Origin: a virus
Length of the DNA stretch: 51,644 bases
Direction: 5' to 3' (one strand)
Virus record (IMG/VR): IMGVR_UViG_3300047195_000919
Coordinates: 1-51,644 of that record
Shown here: piece after piece, positions 1 to 8,970 of the stretch
How the letters are laid out: each line of letters begins with the position of its first letter
How positions within the stretch are numbered: position 1 is the stretch's first letter
Made by a program: the position numbers and the translations under genes
The notes under the pieces: model-generated
Seen by the model: the letters and a program-made list of their open reading frames with translations, nothing else
What the model was told of the DNA's origin: nothing
Database searches by the model: none

Positions 1-1579
1 TTGTTGAGTTCCAAGGATATGGGTAAACCATAGTAACATTATCCAATTGTTCCTCGACTATTGTATCGACCGGTTTTTTTTCATAGAATGGGCGCCCAGC
101 TTGGGAATCGGGCGATGATGTTGTTGATTCAGTTAGAACATCCTGAAGATAGCTGTCTCCTAGCCCGATGCCATCACAAGAGTGGTCATAATTTGTTTCG
201 TACTCACTTGAAACTATACGGTAAACTGGAAATACTAACTTATCCCCACTATAAATTTCGATTGTTTTCTTTACGGCTAGGTCCGCCTGTTCTAATGTTT
301 CTATTGCCATGAACTTTGCCTTAAAATATGGTACTTCATTTAGATTTTCAACAAATTCTCCGTTCATTATGTATGAATCATATGCTTTCTCATTTATCCT
401 AACAAGTAGATCTGATGGGCCGCCAACAAATACACTTCCTATAACTTCTTTAGTTATATCCTGAGGTGGTAATGTTGATGACGTTGATGATGTTGATGAG
501 GTAGTTGATATCGTAGATGCTGTCGATGATGTAGATGACGTAGTTGAAGAAGTGGTCGTTGTCGTCGTCGCCGGGCAGTCGCTAAACAACCATCCACTAT
601 TGCTTCCAGTATTAACCGAATGAGATCCGGCGTACCACGTGGCGCCGCCAGCCGCATTAGAATATTGGATGTCAAGATAATCACAATCGACTTTTCCGCT
701 TGCTTTCGATAAATTTGTGGCACCATCACTGTCAATTGTTATCAAATTCCCAGCAGTCCCGGAAACATCAAATCTTGTTAAAATAGTCGTTGTTATGCCG
801 CTTGTGAACCACACAGTATAGGGCGCAACATCTACTTTAAATTCATTAAATGTCGAAGAATCATATATTGTTATCGGGCCAACACCGACGCCAGAAACCA
901 AAAGATTATGGTAGGAATACCCTCCGCCATAAAACTCATATGTTCCAGTATCTATTGCATTAAATTTAATTGTTGATGTTTCTTCATTTATTGTCAATGT
1001 ACCGACAGTCTGTTCAACATAAAATAAACCGGTTAATCCGGTTATTTCCCATGTTCCAATTCCCATGGAAACAACCGCATCCCCAGAACCAGATTCAAAA
1101 TAAACATATTTAGAAGTTATATCATAATCATTTGCGTCAAAAGTTCCGCCATAAATGCCAAACTCAGTAAGTTCAAGATCGCCAAGCAGTGTATAAGTTC
1201 CGGTGCATTCTATATCAAATCCATAAACCGACGCCCCATTTGGGGTTATTGTCTCAGCTGAACCAGATAAAAAATAAACATACGTGCTCACAAAAGTAAG
1301 CCCGATTTCAAATATGGCTGAACCATGAATATACAAGTATCTGCCAACATTTTCTATGCTGTAATTATCCCCAGTTACGGAAGTAAAATTATGACACTCA
1401 CAATCTCCGGCATCTAAGCTTATTGTTTCTCCATCTACTCCCGAGGCTGAATCAATGATAACATTATCCGTACTTGTTGGGAGATTTCCTATGCCAGGTG
1501 AGCCGCCGGAGGCCGTTGCCCAGTGATTTTCATCATCGGACCAATTCCCTGAACCGCCAACCCAATATCTATTAGCCAT
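1..1579 (-). CDS. Virion-type beta-rich protein with Ser/Thr tract (partial, runs off left edge)
   Basis: The frame opens at ATG 1579 and stays open to the window edge, giving 526 codons without a stop, so the C-terminus is missing. The protein begins MANRYWVGGSGNWSDDENHW, an opening common in phage and metagenomic surface proteins with a beta-helix-like body. Residues 1 to about 345 are rich in G, T, S, Y and alternating hydrophobic residues, with no Cys-rich or catalytic motif seen. About 33 residues of Ser/Thr (near residues 346 to 378) follow, ending in a TLPP boundary. A different, more charged domain then starts (VGGPSDLLVRINEKAYDSY). It lies last in the visible tail module, 14 bp after the preceding gene. 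A tail tip, baseplate or fibre role is inferred from position and composition only. Confidence 0.75.
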   Translation of the reverse strand, partial: MANRYWVGGSGNWSDDENHWATASGGSPGIGNLPTSTDNVIIDSASGVDGETISLDAGDCECHNFTSVTGDNYSIENVGRYLYIHGSAIFEIGLTFVSTYVYFLSGSAETITPNGASVYGFDIECTGTYTLLGDLELTEFGIYGGTFDANDYDITSKYVYFESGSGDAVVSMGIGTWEITGLTGLFYVEQTVGTLTINEETSTIKFNAIDTGTYEFYGGGYSYHNLLVSGVGVGPITIYDSSTFNEFKVDVAPYTVWFTSGITTTILTRFDVSGTAGNLITIDSDGATNLSKASGKVDCDYLDIQYSNAAGGATWYAGSHSVNTGSNSGWLFSDCPATTTTTTSSTTSSTSSTASTISTTSSTSSTSSTLPPQDITKEVIGSVFVGGPSDLLVRINEKAYDSYIMNGEFVENLNEVPYFKAKFMAIETLEQADLAVKKTIEIYSGDKLVFPVYRIVSSEYETNYDHSCDGIGLGDSYLQDVLTESTTSSPDSQAGRPFYEKKPVDTIVEEQLDNVTMVYPYPWNST

Positions 1580-1593
1580 ATAATATCAACAAA

Positions 1594-2166
1594 TCATCTT
1601 TTTGTACCAACAATAAATTCAAATGTAATTTTATATCTCTTTACTTCCCCCGGATAGGCATATGTTGAATAAGATCCCTTTATTGCTTCATAATCTCCTT
1701 TAGACATATCTTGTCTTGATGAGTCTTCTGAAAATGTTATTGTTGTTATCTCGCCCCAATAAACCCTGTTGGCTATGTTTGTAGATTCTGTTGGATTGGC
1801 ATCAGTCCAGTCTTCAACCGAGCCCCTCCAATATAGGCCGGTTGGCTCGGCTCCTCCGATAATATATTTTTCAATATAATTTTTTGCCTCTGTTGCAGTT
1901 ATTGATGTTGTTGTTGTTCCATTAGACTTATTTATCACTGCTGATTGCGCAGATAAGTATCCCTGTACAGATACCACTCTGGATATTTGTTTTAAATCTA
2001 TCACTTTTGTTTCATAATTAAAAGCTGGCATTTGCTTTGTTTTTCCCTTTCCAATTGGAAATATATTAATATTATTTTTTATGTTCTCATCTACCTTTAT
2101 TGTATCTATTCCTATCTTTGTTATTCCGTCTGGTGATAAGATATGCTTCCATAAATATACTGTCAT
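1594..2166 (-). CDS. Hypothetical tail protein downstream of the tape measure
   Basis: A 190-residue protein whose start overlaps the tape measure stop by 4 bp, with a good ribosome binding site (GGAGGATGA) before ATG 2166. No catalytic motif or membrane segment is visible. The sequence mixes charged and beta-prone stretches, with a YPGEVKRYKITFEFIVG end typical of tail structural proteins. Its place straight after the tape measure is where siphoviruses encode distal tail proteins, so a distal tail or tail-tip role is plausible by synteny. I do not recognise the family. Confidence 0.6.
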   Translation of the reverse strand: MTVYLWKHILSPDGITKIGIDTIKVDENIKNNINIFPIGKGKTKQMPAFNYETKVIDLKQISRVVSVQGYLSAQSAVINKSNGTTTTSITATEAKNYIEKYIIGGAEPTGLYWRGSVEDWTDANPTESTNIANRVYWGEITTITFSEDSSRQDMSKGDYEAIKGSYSTYAYPGEVKRYKITFEFIVGTKR

Positions 2167-5100
2167 CTGAGGGTCATCCTCCTATAGTTCCACTGTAATT
2201 CAGAACTTACTTTTTCTGCAAGTTCATTCATATCTATGTCGCTATTTACATGGTCAACATTGACATTTATTACTGCATTGAATGAGCCCATTGATCCGGT
2301 TTCGGATAATGGAATAACTGCCTCTGGTCCATGTTCACCAATCATTGCAAATGTCGGGCGTGTAACAATTCCGCCCGATGCAAAAGGAAGCGCATTGCCA
2401 AAAAATATCTTCATTATTGAAGACAATTGATTATTAGATGAACTCCAAAACGAAGATGCCGAATTTTTACTGGCTGTTTGGGCTTTTGTAATAACAAACT
2501 TTGATGCAGATTGAAGATTTCCCAGGGCAATCAGTATTTGATTAATGGCCGACATATATGGAGTAACTAATCCAGTTAATAGGGCTGATTCTAAAAATGG
2601 CTTGTTATTTATTATTGCATCAGCCATTTCTTTAGTTGTTGTTTCCGATAGATTAACCATAATAATTTTATTTTCATCAGCTGCGCTTTCCATCGGATAA
2701 CTAATCCCATTCTGGAAAGCAATAGATGTTCCTGCGGCCGAGTCTTCTAATGTAGAATACATATACTGTAATCCGTTTCCAATATATTGCGGGAATGAAT
2801 TTGCCGTTTCTGTTAGAACCTCTTTAGTTGGTGTTAGTGTGCCAGTAGTTATACTATCTTTTACATCGGGGTATGCTTCTTTATTTCTTCTAATTAACTC
2901 ATCTGATGCTGCCTTATTAAGTTTATCTATATCGTTATAAGATGATGCCTGCTCACTTTCTATCTTGTCTGTTACATTAGCTTTATATGCGGCCGGTATG
3001 CCACTATTTACCAATTGCCTTTCATAATCTTGTTCGAATTTTATATACTCAGACTCAACTTGCTTAATAAAGTCTCCAGCTGAAACCTCGTGATATATTC
3101 CTTTTTGCATTTCTGCGGTCATTATATTTGCTGGGCTTCTACTACTTTCCATAAATTCTTTTTTGTATTTTTTATTTTCCAATATAGATTCGGTAGCTCT
3201 ATCTCTCCAAGGTTTTGATAAGAATTCCAGAGATGCTACCCCAGCAACAATGGCAGTTAGGGGCAATACTAAACCAGACAACATTGCCATAATTCCACCG
3301 CCAGCTCCACCTGCTGCAATGTATTCCACGCCACCACCGGCGGATGCGCCAGCAGCCCCGGCTGCTAATCTACTATTTATTATCGTCTGAGCTCCGCGAC
3401 CACCAAATAGGCCACCCAAACCGCCAGCAAGTAGGCCAGATAAACTAATTTTTGACAGACCCGAAGCTAATTTTAACCCAATTCCAAGGAGAACGGCATC
3501 TCCAATTAGCGCCCCGGCATTAGTTGCTGCCCCAGTAAGATTTCCCTCTTGGACGTCTTTAACCAAATCAGTTGTTAATTTGAACGCAATGCCGACTCCA
3601 ATAATTATGGCTGCTTGTGACAGTCTATTCTTTCCGCCCATTACCAAATTTATTATGGAAGCATCAAGTATTAATCTCCATACGTCATCCCAAGTAAGTC
3701 TTTCTCCTTTTAGTAGTTTGTCAACAGCGCCAGCTAATTCAATACCCAACTGAATGCTGGCGATCATTCCAATCGATAATTTTGCCAAATTTCGATTTAA
3801 TCCAGCTAATATCCCAACATCAAATAACAGGGGCCACATGTTTTCCCATCTAAATTTTTCAACACCCTGTTCTGCGAGATCCTTTAAATCAAAAATCATT
3901 TTAATTGTCACTATGCCAGTTGCTATATTCTTTAAAGTATCTGTAACTTTATATTCATTTCCAAATAGAGTAAATGTTTTTTTTCCGAGCTCTTCCCACA
4001 CCCCCTGAATCCATTCCACCCCAACTTTCAGACCCCCTATTGCACCTCCGGCTATTTTTGACACATCCATTGCTCCAACAAAATCAGCAAAACCAGTTTC
4101 CCCCATGCCCATTGCTTTAAACATTGGACCAAATAATTTCCCCATTCCCTTGCCCAAAACCGATCCAAGGAAGCCTGCAGCCCCCCCAAATGCCTGCACT
4201 AATCCGCCAAGGCCCAATACAAGAGAGCCAAATACAAATAATACATTACCAAATACCTCGCCTATAATTGATGCCCATCCAATGGCTTGCTTAAATGCTG
4301 GATCTAAATCATTTAAACCATCAATAACATCAAAAGTAGAATCCACCATTGGCTCCATAGCATCATATACTATCATATTCATAGTAGTACCAAAGTAGCT
4401 AGATATGCCAGTCATATCCATTACATGACTGGTATATTGGCCAAGGGTGTCCTGAAGTGTCTTTCCAAAAAACATAACAGCAAGCATTTCCATACGAAAG
4501 CCCTTTGTTCCGTGTACTGCTTTTCTGAATGCACTTGCCATATTAGCCAAACCACTATTAAATGGCTTGATTTTTTCTTTTCCTTTTTCTAATTTCACAT
4601 TGAAGGCATCTATGTCTTTTATGTGTCTAGACCATTTCTCACGATCCATCCCAATTACATCAAGTGCCCCAGATTTGCGAGTTTCCAACATATCTTCAAC
4701 TTTTCTATTTGCCTCTATGACTCTCTTATTAGTTCTTCCGGTAATATCGGAGCCCCTAGTTTCATATTTAACCTGCTTTTCCATCATGGAAATCTCTTTT
4801 TTATCTGCCGAAGTTGATAGTTTCAATTCATTTTCAATTGCCTTCTTTTCAGCCATTTGTTTTTTATTGGTTAACTTTATCTCATTTTCAATTGATTTAA
4901 CATTCTCAGCATTGAATTTAATCATATCTTTATGTGACTGTTTTTCAACAGACCAACTATTATTTTCTTTTGCAATTTTCTCAATCTGGGTTTTTATATC
5001 TAATTTAGATAAAACCATTGCATCTTTTAAATATTTTAGCCTTTCCTTATATTTTTCTCTCTTAGTTTCTTCTGGCCCCAATTTTTTAGCTAATGCTACG

Positions 5101-5774
5101 TGTTCTGGAGCATATTTTTGTAATACTGGGCCAACTTCTTTATTTTCAGCTTTTGCTTTTGCAATATCAATATCTCTCGCTTTACTTAGTTCATCAAGTC
5201 TCGAATGTATTAGATCAATCTTATTTGATGATTCTGACAATCTATCAGAATATTCTTTTTCTGCCTCGATTAAAGATTGCCGATCCCCCTCATGCCCGGG
5301 TAATTCCCTGGAGCCAGTAAGAATGTCTTTATATGCCTTTAATGTGTTTAAATCTTTTTTTACGGTAGCTTCGTGATCCTTTATTGAGTCGGAAATATAA
5401 TCTAAATCTTTTGCCTCATTAGCCCTGGCCCCGGATAATTTGTCACTCAATTCTATATTTTCCAAAACTGACTTGGAATTTGAGTCTGCCATTTTTTTAT
5501 TTATTGCTTCAGTTTTTTCAAGTGATTTCTTTTTAATTTCGTTTAACTTTAGCATTGACCTGGCTGGAGCTGAAGTTGCGGCTATAATAGAATCAGAAAG
5601 TGCCTTATTTTGCTGGGCCAGACTATTAAGATTAAGTTGATTTTTAGCAGACTCACTTACTCCGATTACCGAATCAATAAATTTCTTGGTCTTGGCAGAT
5701 ACATTTTTAAGCATTTTTACGTATGATGATTCATCACCAATAAAATTTATCTTTACATTAGTTTCATCTGCCAC
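2163..5774 (-). CDS. Tape measure protein
   Basis: At 1203 residues this is the longest protein of the tail module. It would set tail length and line the tail tube. The first 400 residues or so are Lys/Glu-rich and predicted coiled coil. Hydrophobic glycine-rich helices follow around residues 440 to 560 and 820 to 850, as in many tape measure proteins that insert into the host membrane. Near residues 1131 to 1150 sits the typical C-terminal motif FASGGIVTRPTFAMIGEHGP followed by EAVIPLS, a strong family marker. The start is GTG 5774 with GAGGTAATTTTA upstream. It directly follows the frameshifted chaperone pair, the usual order in long-tailed phages. Confidence 0.93.
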   Translation of the reverse strand: MADETNVKINFIGDESSYVKMLKNVSAKTKKFIDSVIGVSESAKNQLNLNSLAQQNKALSDSIIAATSAPARSMLKLNEIKKKSLEKTEAINKKMADSNSKSVLENIELSDKLSGARANEAKDLDYISDSIKDHEATVKKDLNTLKAYKDILTGSRELPGHEGDRQSLIEAEKEYSDRLSESSNKIDLIHSRLDELSKARDIDIAKAKAENKEVGPVLQKYAPEHVALAKKLGPEETKREKYKERLKYLKDAMVLSKLDIKTQIEKIAKENNSWSVEKQSHKDMIKFNAENVKSIENEIKLTNKKQMAEKKAIENELKLSTSADKKEISMMEKQVKYETRGSDITGRTNKRVIEANRKVEDMLETRKSGALDVIGMDREKWSRHIKDIDAFNVKLEKGKEKIKPFNSGLANMASAFRKAVHGTKGFRMEMLAVMFFGKTLQDTLGQYTSHVMDMTGISSYFGTTMNMIVYDAMEPMVDSTFDVIDGLNDLDPAFKQAIGWASIIGEVFGNVLFVFGSLVLGLGGLVQAFGGAAGFLGSVLGKGMGKLFGPMFKAMGMGETGFADFVGAMDVSKIAGGAIGGLKVGVEWIQGVWEELGKKTFTLFGNEYKVTDTLKNIATGIVTIKMIFDLKDLAEQGVEKFRWENMWPLLFDVGILAGLNRNLAKLSIGMIASIQLGIELAGAVDKLLKGERLTWDDVWRLILDASIINLVMGGKNRLSQAAIIIGVGIAFKLTTDLVKDVQEGNLTGAATNAGALIGDAVLLGIGLKLASGLSKISLSGLLAGGLGGLFGGRGAQTIINSRLAAGAAGASAGGGVEYIAAGGAGGGIMAMLSGLVLPLTAIVAGVASLEFLSKPWRDRATESILENKKYKKEFMESSRSPANIMTAEMQKGIYHEVSAGDFIKQVESEYIKFEQDYERQLVNSGIPAAYKANVTDKIESEQASSYNDIDKLNKAASDELIRRNKEAYPDVKDSITTGTLTPTKEVLTETANSFPQYIGNGLQYMYSTLEDSAAGTSIAFQNGISYPMESAADENKIIMVNLSETTTKEMADAIINNKPFLESALLTGLVTPYMSAINQILIALGNLQSASKFVITKAQTASKNSASSFWSSSNNQLSSIMKIFFGNALPFASGGIVTRPTFAMIGEHGPEAVIPLSETGSMGSFNAVINVNVDHVNSDIDMNELAEKVSSELQWNYRRMTLR

Positions 5775-5779
5775 TAAAA

Positions 5780-6007
5780 TTACCTCATTGTTTTTCCGAA
5801 ACCACTACTCTTTCCTGAACTATACTTGATTTTATTTATTGCCGTTATATTTTCTGATACGACATAAAATCTATTTATTGGCCAGTGCATTATATCTTCA
5901 ATGCTATTATTTGTTTCCATGCTTACATAAACTATTGCTTGGCTTATATTTTCCTGGAAGTCATCAGCCTCTGCTTCCTCCAGGAACTTTCTTCTAAGTT
6001 TTTCCAA
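5780..6007 (-). CDS. Tail assembly chaperone, frameshift-extended C-terminal domain
   Basis: This 75-residue frame is unlikely to be translated alone. Its only local start is TTG 6007, without a convincing ribosome binding site. The same frame is open upstream through the 9-A slippery run at 6046 to 6054, inside the previous gene. A -1 shift there would join the 115-residue protein to this domain through KSDREDRELSKEAKLEKLRR. The arrangement matches lambda gpG/gpGT: two overlapping frames immediately before the tape measure gene, the second reached by -1 frameshifting. The fusion would bind the tape measure protein during tail assembly. The frame relationship is seen in the sequence. Frameshifting itself is inferred. 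Confidence 0.75.
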   Translation of the reverse strand: MEKLRRKFLEEAEADDFQENISQAIVYVSMETNNSIEDIMHWPINRFYVVSENITAINKIKYSSGKSSGFGKTMR

Positions 6008-6021
6008 TTTTGCTTCTTTGC

Positions 6022-6369
6022 TTAACTCTCTGTCTTCTCTATCGCTTTTTTTTTAATCTGCTCTATTTTTTCCCTGGATGAAAATCCATAAATTATGGCT
6101 ATCTCTTCCATGAGGCTGGCATAATTTCCAGCTATGAATTTTCTCAGATCTTCATCTTCGGCTGTCGGATACGAGCGCTTGAGCATTCCAATCATTATCT
6201 TTGTCATGCGCTTGCCTTCTTCTTCTGGTTTTTCACCGCGTATTGACATGAAAAGCTCGGCATCCTCAACTTCGGGAATTATTGAAAGTCTCTGCCCATT
6301 AATATTAAGTTTTTCCCCAAGATCTATACGCTTATCTTTCAATCCCTTAAATGGATTTTCAACTGTCAC
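6022..6369 (-). CDS. Tail assembly chaperone (gpG-like)
   Basis: A 115-residue acidic, mostly helical protein that starts at GTG 6369, overlapping the upstream stop (GTGA). The sequence resembles small tail assembly chaperones only in size, charge and place, since these families diverge fast. Its last codons include three AAA codons at the slippery run, followed by a stop at 6022 when no shift occurs. The unshifted product would therefore be gpG-like and the shifted product gpGT-like. It lies two genes before the tape measure and after the tail tube candidate. Confidence 0.75.
   Translation of the reverse strand: MTVENPFKGLKDKRIDLGEKLNINGQRLSIIPEVEDAELFMSIRGEKPEEEGKRMTKIMIGMLKRSYPTAEDEDLRKFIAGNYASLMEEIAIIYGFSSREKIEQIKKKAIEKTES
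6046..6054 (-). promoter_or_regulatory. Programmed -1 ribosomal frameshift site
   Basis: Nine consecutive A residues on the minus strand follow ATT and precede GCG. They are read as AAA AAA AAA in frame 0. Slipping back one base re-pairs both P- and A-site codons perfectly (A AAA AAA type). The shifted reading continues AGC GAT AGA into the open downstream frame, while the +1 frame hits TAG almost at once. The site, the open -1 frame and the place before the tape measure gene all match tail chaperone frameshifting. Confidence 0.72.
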
Positions 6370-6707
6370 TTATCCTCACCATCCTCATTTTCTTCTTCAC
6401 CAAGGACATTAATTTCTTCCTTGCTTTCCTTAACTGGTTTCTTTAGTTTTGCCTTAATTTCCTCAAGCTCTATCCTAAGGTCAAGGATCTGCTTTGACAT
6501 TTCAAGATACATTTCTATATTCTTGGATGCGAGATGGTCATTCCACATCTTCATCCATCGGCAATCGCCGAACCTTTCCTTGCAGTCCGAATCCCATTCG
6601 GTAAATAGGCGCATAGGAAATGCATTAGCCATTATTTTTACTGTGACATTTGGCTTCTCTTCTTCCCCACCAATGTCTTCCTTTTTTTCTTCACACTTTT
6701 TTTGCAA
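6366..6707 (-). CDS. Hypothetical protein of the tail module
   Basis: A 113-residue protein with Lys/Glu-rich ends and a central stretch containing Trp and Cys (WDSDCKERFGDCRWMKMWND). This is followed by an amphipathic helix that could be a coiled coil (MSKQILDLRIELEEIKAKL). It overlaps the chaperone start by 4 bp and so is probably translationally coupled to it. In-frame ATG codons downstream (for example before ANAFPMRLF) leave the start open. No family is recognised. A tail assembly role is inferred only from its place between the tail tube candidate and the chaperone. Confidence 0.55.
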   Translation of the reverse strand: MQKKCEEKKEDIGGEEEKPNVTVKIMANAFPMRLFTEWDSDCKERFGDCRWMKMWNDHLASKNIEMYLEMSKQILDLRIELEEIKAKLKKPVKESKEEINVLGEEENEDGEDK

Positions 6708-6722
6708 ATTGATACCCCCATT

Positions 6723-7526
6723 TCACCATTTCTTAGGCACCATTGGCCTAAAATAAAATTTATCGCTTATTCCCTGCTCATCGCATTTTCTAGCTTTTTT
6801 AAAATCCTCAACATCCTGAGATCTTAGTCTTTCCCAATCACTAGGGCGGTGATCGCCCATTATGTTAGTATCTAAAAATACTTCATAACCGGCATCTCTT
6901 ACATCTTCCCAAAATATTGAATCCTGCAAGAATCCGGCATGCCTAAATATTGTATCTTCCAGGACATTATGGCTAAGAAGAACCATGCCAGTAGGAAATC
7001 CCCCATCCCATTGTATTAGGCCCTTATTTATTTCCTCATCTTTGATCCACTTTGCCCGGAAACGTCCATTAACCAGATCCTTGCGCCGATGCCAGCAGCA
7101 ATTTACCATGCCAAGTTCGCCCATATCCAGTTTATATATGCAGGATACTACATCTTTTTTATGGAAAATTAACTTATTTATTAAATCTGGCTCGATTAGG
7201 ATATCTTGGTCCAAGATTAATAGATAATCATAATTTCCGCGCAATGCTTCTTCTCTCAGCATATTGTGCGATGTGACCATCCTTCCTCTAAAATCTGAGC
7301 ACCATACATCTTTTTCTATCTTGGCTTTAAGATTTATTTTCTTTAAAGCTTCCGCTATTCTTTTTGAATAACTATCTGTTCTTGAATTATCGCAAAGGTA
7401 AATATCTAAAGGCTCGTAGTCAAGCTGTTTAAGATGAGCAAGGAATTCATCAAGGATGTATCCCTTGCTCTCATGCACAGCCGAACCAATTAAAACCCTA
7501 GGTTTACCTGGTTCTATATTCGACAT
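6723..7526 (-). CDS. GT2/GT-A-like glycosyltransferase embedded in the tail module
   Basis: A 267-residue protein with a GT-A style N-terminus: a beta strand (PRVLIGSAVHESKGYILDEF), an LCDNSRTD segment, and LLILDQDILIEP at about residues 100 to 111, where DQD is the likely metal/nucleotide-binding DxD motif. Later GGFPTGMVLLSHNVLED resembles the acceptor-side region of family 2 enzymes. A nucleotide-sugar transferase role is well supported, but donor and acceptor are unknown. It starts inside the end of the tail tube candidate (23 bp overlap) and is 15 kb away from the main glycan module. A co-expressed enzyme acting on tail proteins is one possible explanation. Confidence 0.78.
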   Translation of the reverse strand: MSNIEPGKPRVLIGSAVHESKGYILDEFLAHLKQLDYEPLDIYLCDNSRTDSYSKRIAEALKKINLKAKIEKDVWCSDFRGRMVTSHNMLREEALRGNYDYLLILDQDILIEPDLINKLIFHKKDVVSCIYKLDMGELGMVNCCWHRRKDLVNGRFRAKWIKDEEINKGLIQWDGGFPTGMVLLSHNVLEDTIFRHAGFLQDSIFWEDVRDAGYEVFLDTNIMGDHRPSDWERLRSQDVEDFKKARKCDEQGISDKFYFRPMVPKKW

Positions 7527-8076
7527 AGTAGTCTAACGGAGCGCAAACCGCCTCAAAGTCTTGCTGCCAATGACCATCAGCAGAATCAATTCTCCTATCC
7601 CCCGTCTTAGTAAAGATCGCATTATCCAATGCAATATTAACTTCGGATGTTCCATCAATAAGCTGCACAACAATTACGACTTCCGGCCTGTCAATTGAGC
7701 CTATTGCCCACCTGACATAGTCTTCAGTTGTTCCAACACTTACTGCTTTTGAAACTGCCATGAAGAATGCCTCAAGGACAGTGTCTTCGTCATGCACGAG
7801 TGTTCCTGATATTGTCGCCAAGCCAAATGGCTTCTCATCAAATTCCGAACATTGTGTGTACTTTGTAGTGTCTATGTTAGTTGACTGCACACCCAACAGA
7901 TTTATTGTGTCTGCTCCACCTTCCGGCTCCGCAATTGTCACGTTCTCAGCCTTGCACTCAATCTGTGTTGGTGTAGTGGCAAGATCATACAAAGACGTTC
8001 CGGTCTGTGTTATATCAAATGTACTGGCAAGCGCGATCCTTATTTTCGTGTGCCTAGCTTTCCAAACTTTAACCAT
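7504..8076 (-). CDS. Putative major tail (tube) protein
   Basis: A 190-residue beta-rich protein without membrane segments or catalytic motifs. It has the size and pattern usual for tail tube proteins, with an N-terminal strand region, a central TISGTLVHDEDTVLEAFF segment, and a C-terminal part describing a regular beta sandwich. It overlaps the preceding small gene by 8 bp. It lies upstream of the chaperone and tape measure genes, where siphoviruses carry the tube gene. The assignment rests on synteny and composition rather than a diagnostic motif. Confidence 0.65.
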   Translation of the reverse strand: MVKVWKARHTKIRIALASTFDITQTGTSLYDLATTPTQIECKAENVTIAEPEGGADTINLLGVQSTNIDTTKYTQCSEFDEKPFGLATISGTLVHDEDTVLEAFFMAVSKAVSVGTTEDYVRWAIGSIDRPEVVIVVQLIDGTSEVNIALDNAIFTKTGDRRIDSADGHWQQDFEAVCAPLDYYVEYRTR

Positions 8077-8344
8077 TTATAATACCTCCAGTATTTGTTT
8101 GTTTGATCACTTCTGGTTTCTTATCTATTACAATTGGTTTTGCCACTTCAACAGTGCCAACCTCAATCTTTTTTCTCACATCTTTTTTTTCTGGAGTCCT
8201 ATACCATTCGCTTTTTAGGGCAAATCTATGAGGGCACCTAACACCATCAAGCGATTCGAGTTGTATCTCATCGCCCCTCTTAAAAAGGGTCTTTCCCATT
8301 ACAACTATCTTTTTTCCACCCTTATACACGTATGTTTGTAACAT
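8069..8344 (-). CDS. Small hypothetical protein
   Basis: A 91-residue basic protein (MLQTYVYKGGKKIVVMGKTL) with an N-terminal beta region that includes FKRGDEIQLESLDGVRCPHR, followed by a Lys/Val-rich tail ending NTGGIING. The first part could form a small SH3- or OB-like barrel, but no family is recognised. It overlaps the tail tube candidate by 8 bp, so the two are probably coupled. A minor tail or adaptor role is possible. Confidence 0.55.
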   Translation of the reverse strand: MLQTYVYKGGKKIVVMGKTLFKRGDEIQLESLDGVRCPHRFALKSEWYRTPEKKDVRKKIEVGTVEVAKPIVIDKKPEVIKQTNTGGIING

Positions 8345-8359
8345 TCTATTCTACCCCCA

Positions 8360-8887
8360 CTAATTTTTAGCAACAAATTTTTTACCTTTCATTCTAACTT
8401 GTTTATTTTCTTTATCCTCTCTTACCTTTTCATCTATTAATTCTCTTGCCCTCTGTATCCCGAATTGCAACCAAAACGTAGGATGCCTTGTTATATACGC
8501 GGGCCTATTTCTTTTATCCGGCCATTTCTCAACCGCCCAATCATGCAATTTTTTCATATCTTTGTTTGATGTAACAAATGTTGGAACCCTATATGGCCCT
8601 CTTTTGATTTCATCCTGAAATCTTGCATAATATGGAAGTGTCCAAGTTGATTTTTTTATTTCATTTTCTTTACTATCGGTGTGCGGAGCCTGAACCGCTT
8701 TATATAAATCTCTACTATAAATTAATGGATGCCCAGTTTTATTTGAAATTTCCAATGATTCAGCCAAAGCCTGCGACATAATATTTCTGTAATCACCATA
8801 CTTTTTTTCACTAACTCCGTAATATCTTGTTATTTCTTTGTCTAATTCATTCCTAAACATCAATACGTTTTTGGTGCTTATGTGCAT
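8360..8887 (-). CDS. HK97 gp10-like tail completion candidate
   Basis: A 175-residue basic protein. The start MHISTKNVLMFRNELDKEI resembles the N-terminus of HK97 gp10-type head-tail proteins, and the C-terminal part (PTFWLQFGIQRARELIDEK) has the helix that often ends these proteins. ATG 8887 has a weak ribosome binding site. The same frame is open upstream to a TAA just inside the previous gene's end, about 33 codons, without ATG, GTG or TTG. The N-terminus could therefore be longer if a non-standard start is used. The position between two other tail completion candidates supports the call. Confidence 0.5.
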   Translation of the reverse strand: MHISTKNVLMFRNELDKEITRYYGVSEKKYGDYRNIMSQALAESLEISNKTGHPLIYSRDLYKAVQAPHTDSKENEIKKSTWTLPYYARFQDEIKRGPYRVPTFVTSNKDMKKLHDWAVEKWPDKRNRPAYITRHPTFWLQFGIQRARELIDEKVREDKENKQVRMKGKKFVAKN

Positions 8888-8970
8888 CTTTATTTTTACA
8901 TCAATTCTTGGTTTGCGCCATACTGGCTTAAATCTTGCTAGTGACTCTAGTCTACTTATATCGGATCGGT

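Noticed and set aside
454-735. A 93-codon minus-strand frame near the left edge
   Set aside because: It lies in another phase of the partial virion gene 1 to 1579, has His/Gln/Leu-rich sequence produced by out-of-phase Ser/Thr codons, and the main frame is open throughout.
4567-5376. A 269-codon plus-strand frame opposite the tape measure coiled coil
   Set aside because: It is a mirror of Lys/Glu-rich coding (Phe/Ser/Leu-rich product), without ribosome binding site or family likeness. The minus-strand tape measure gene is certain.
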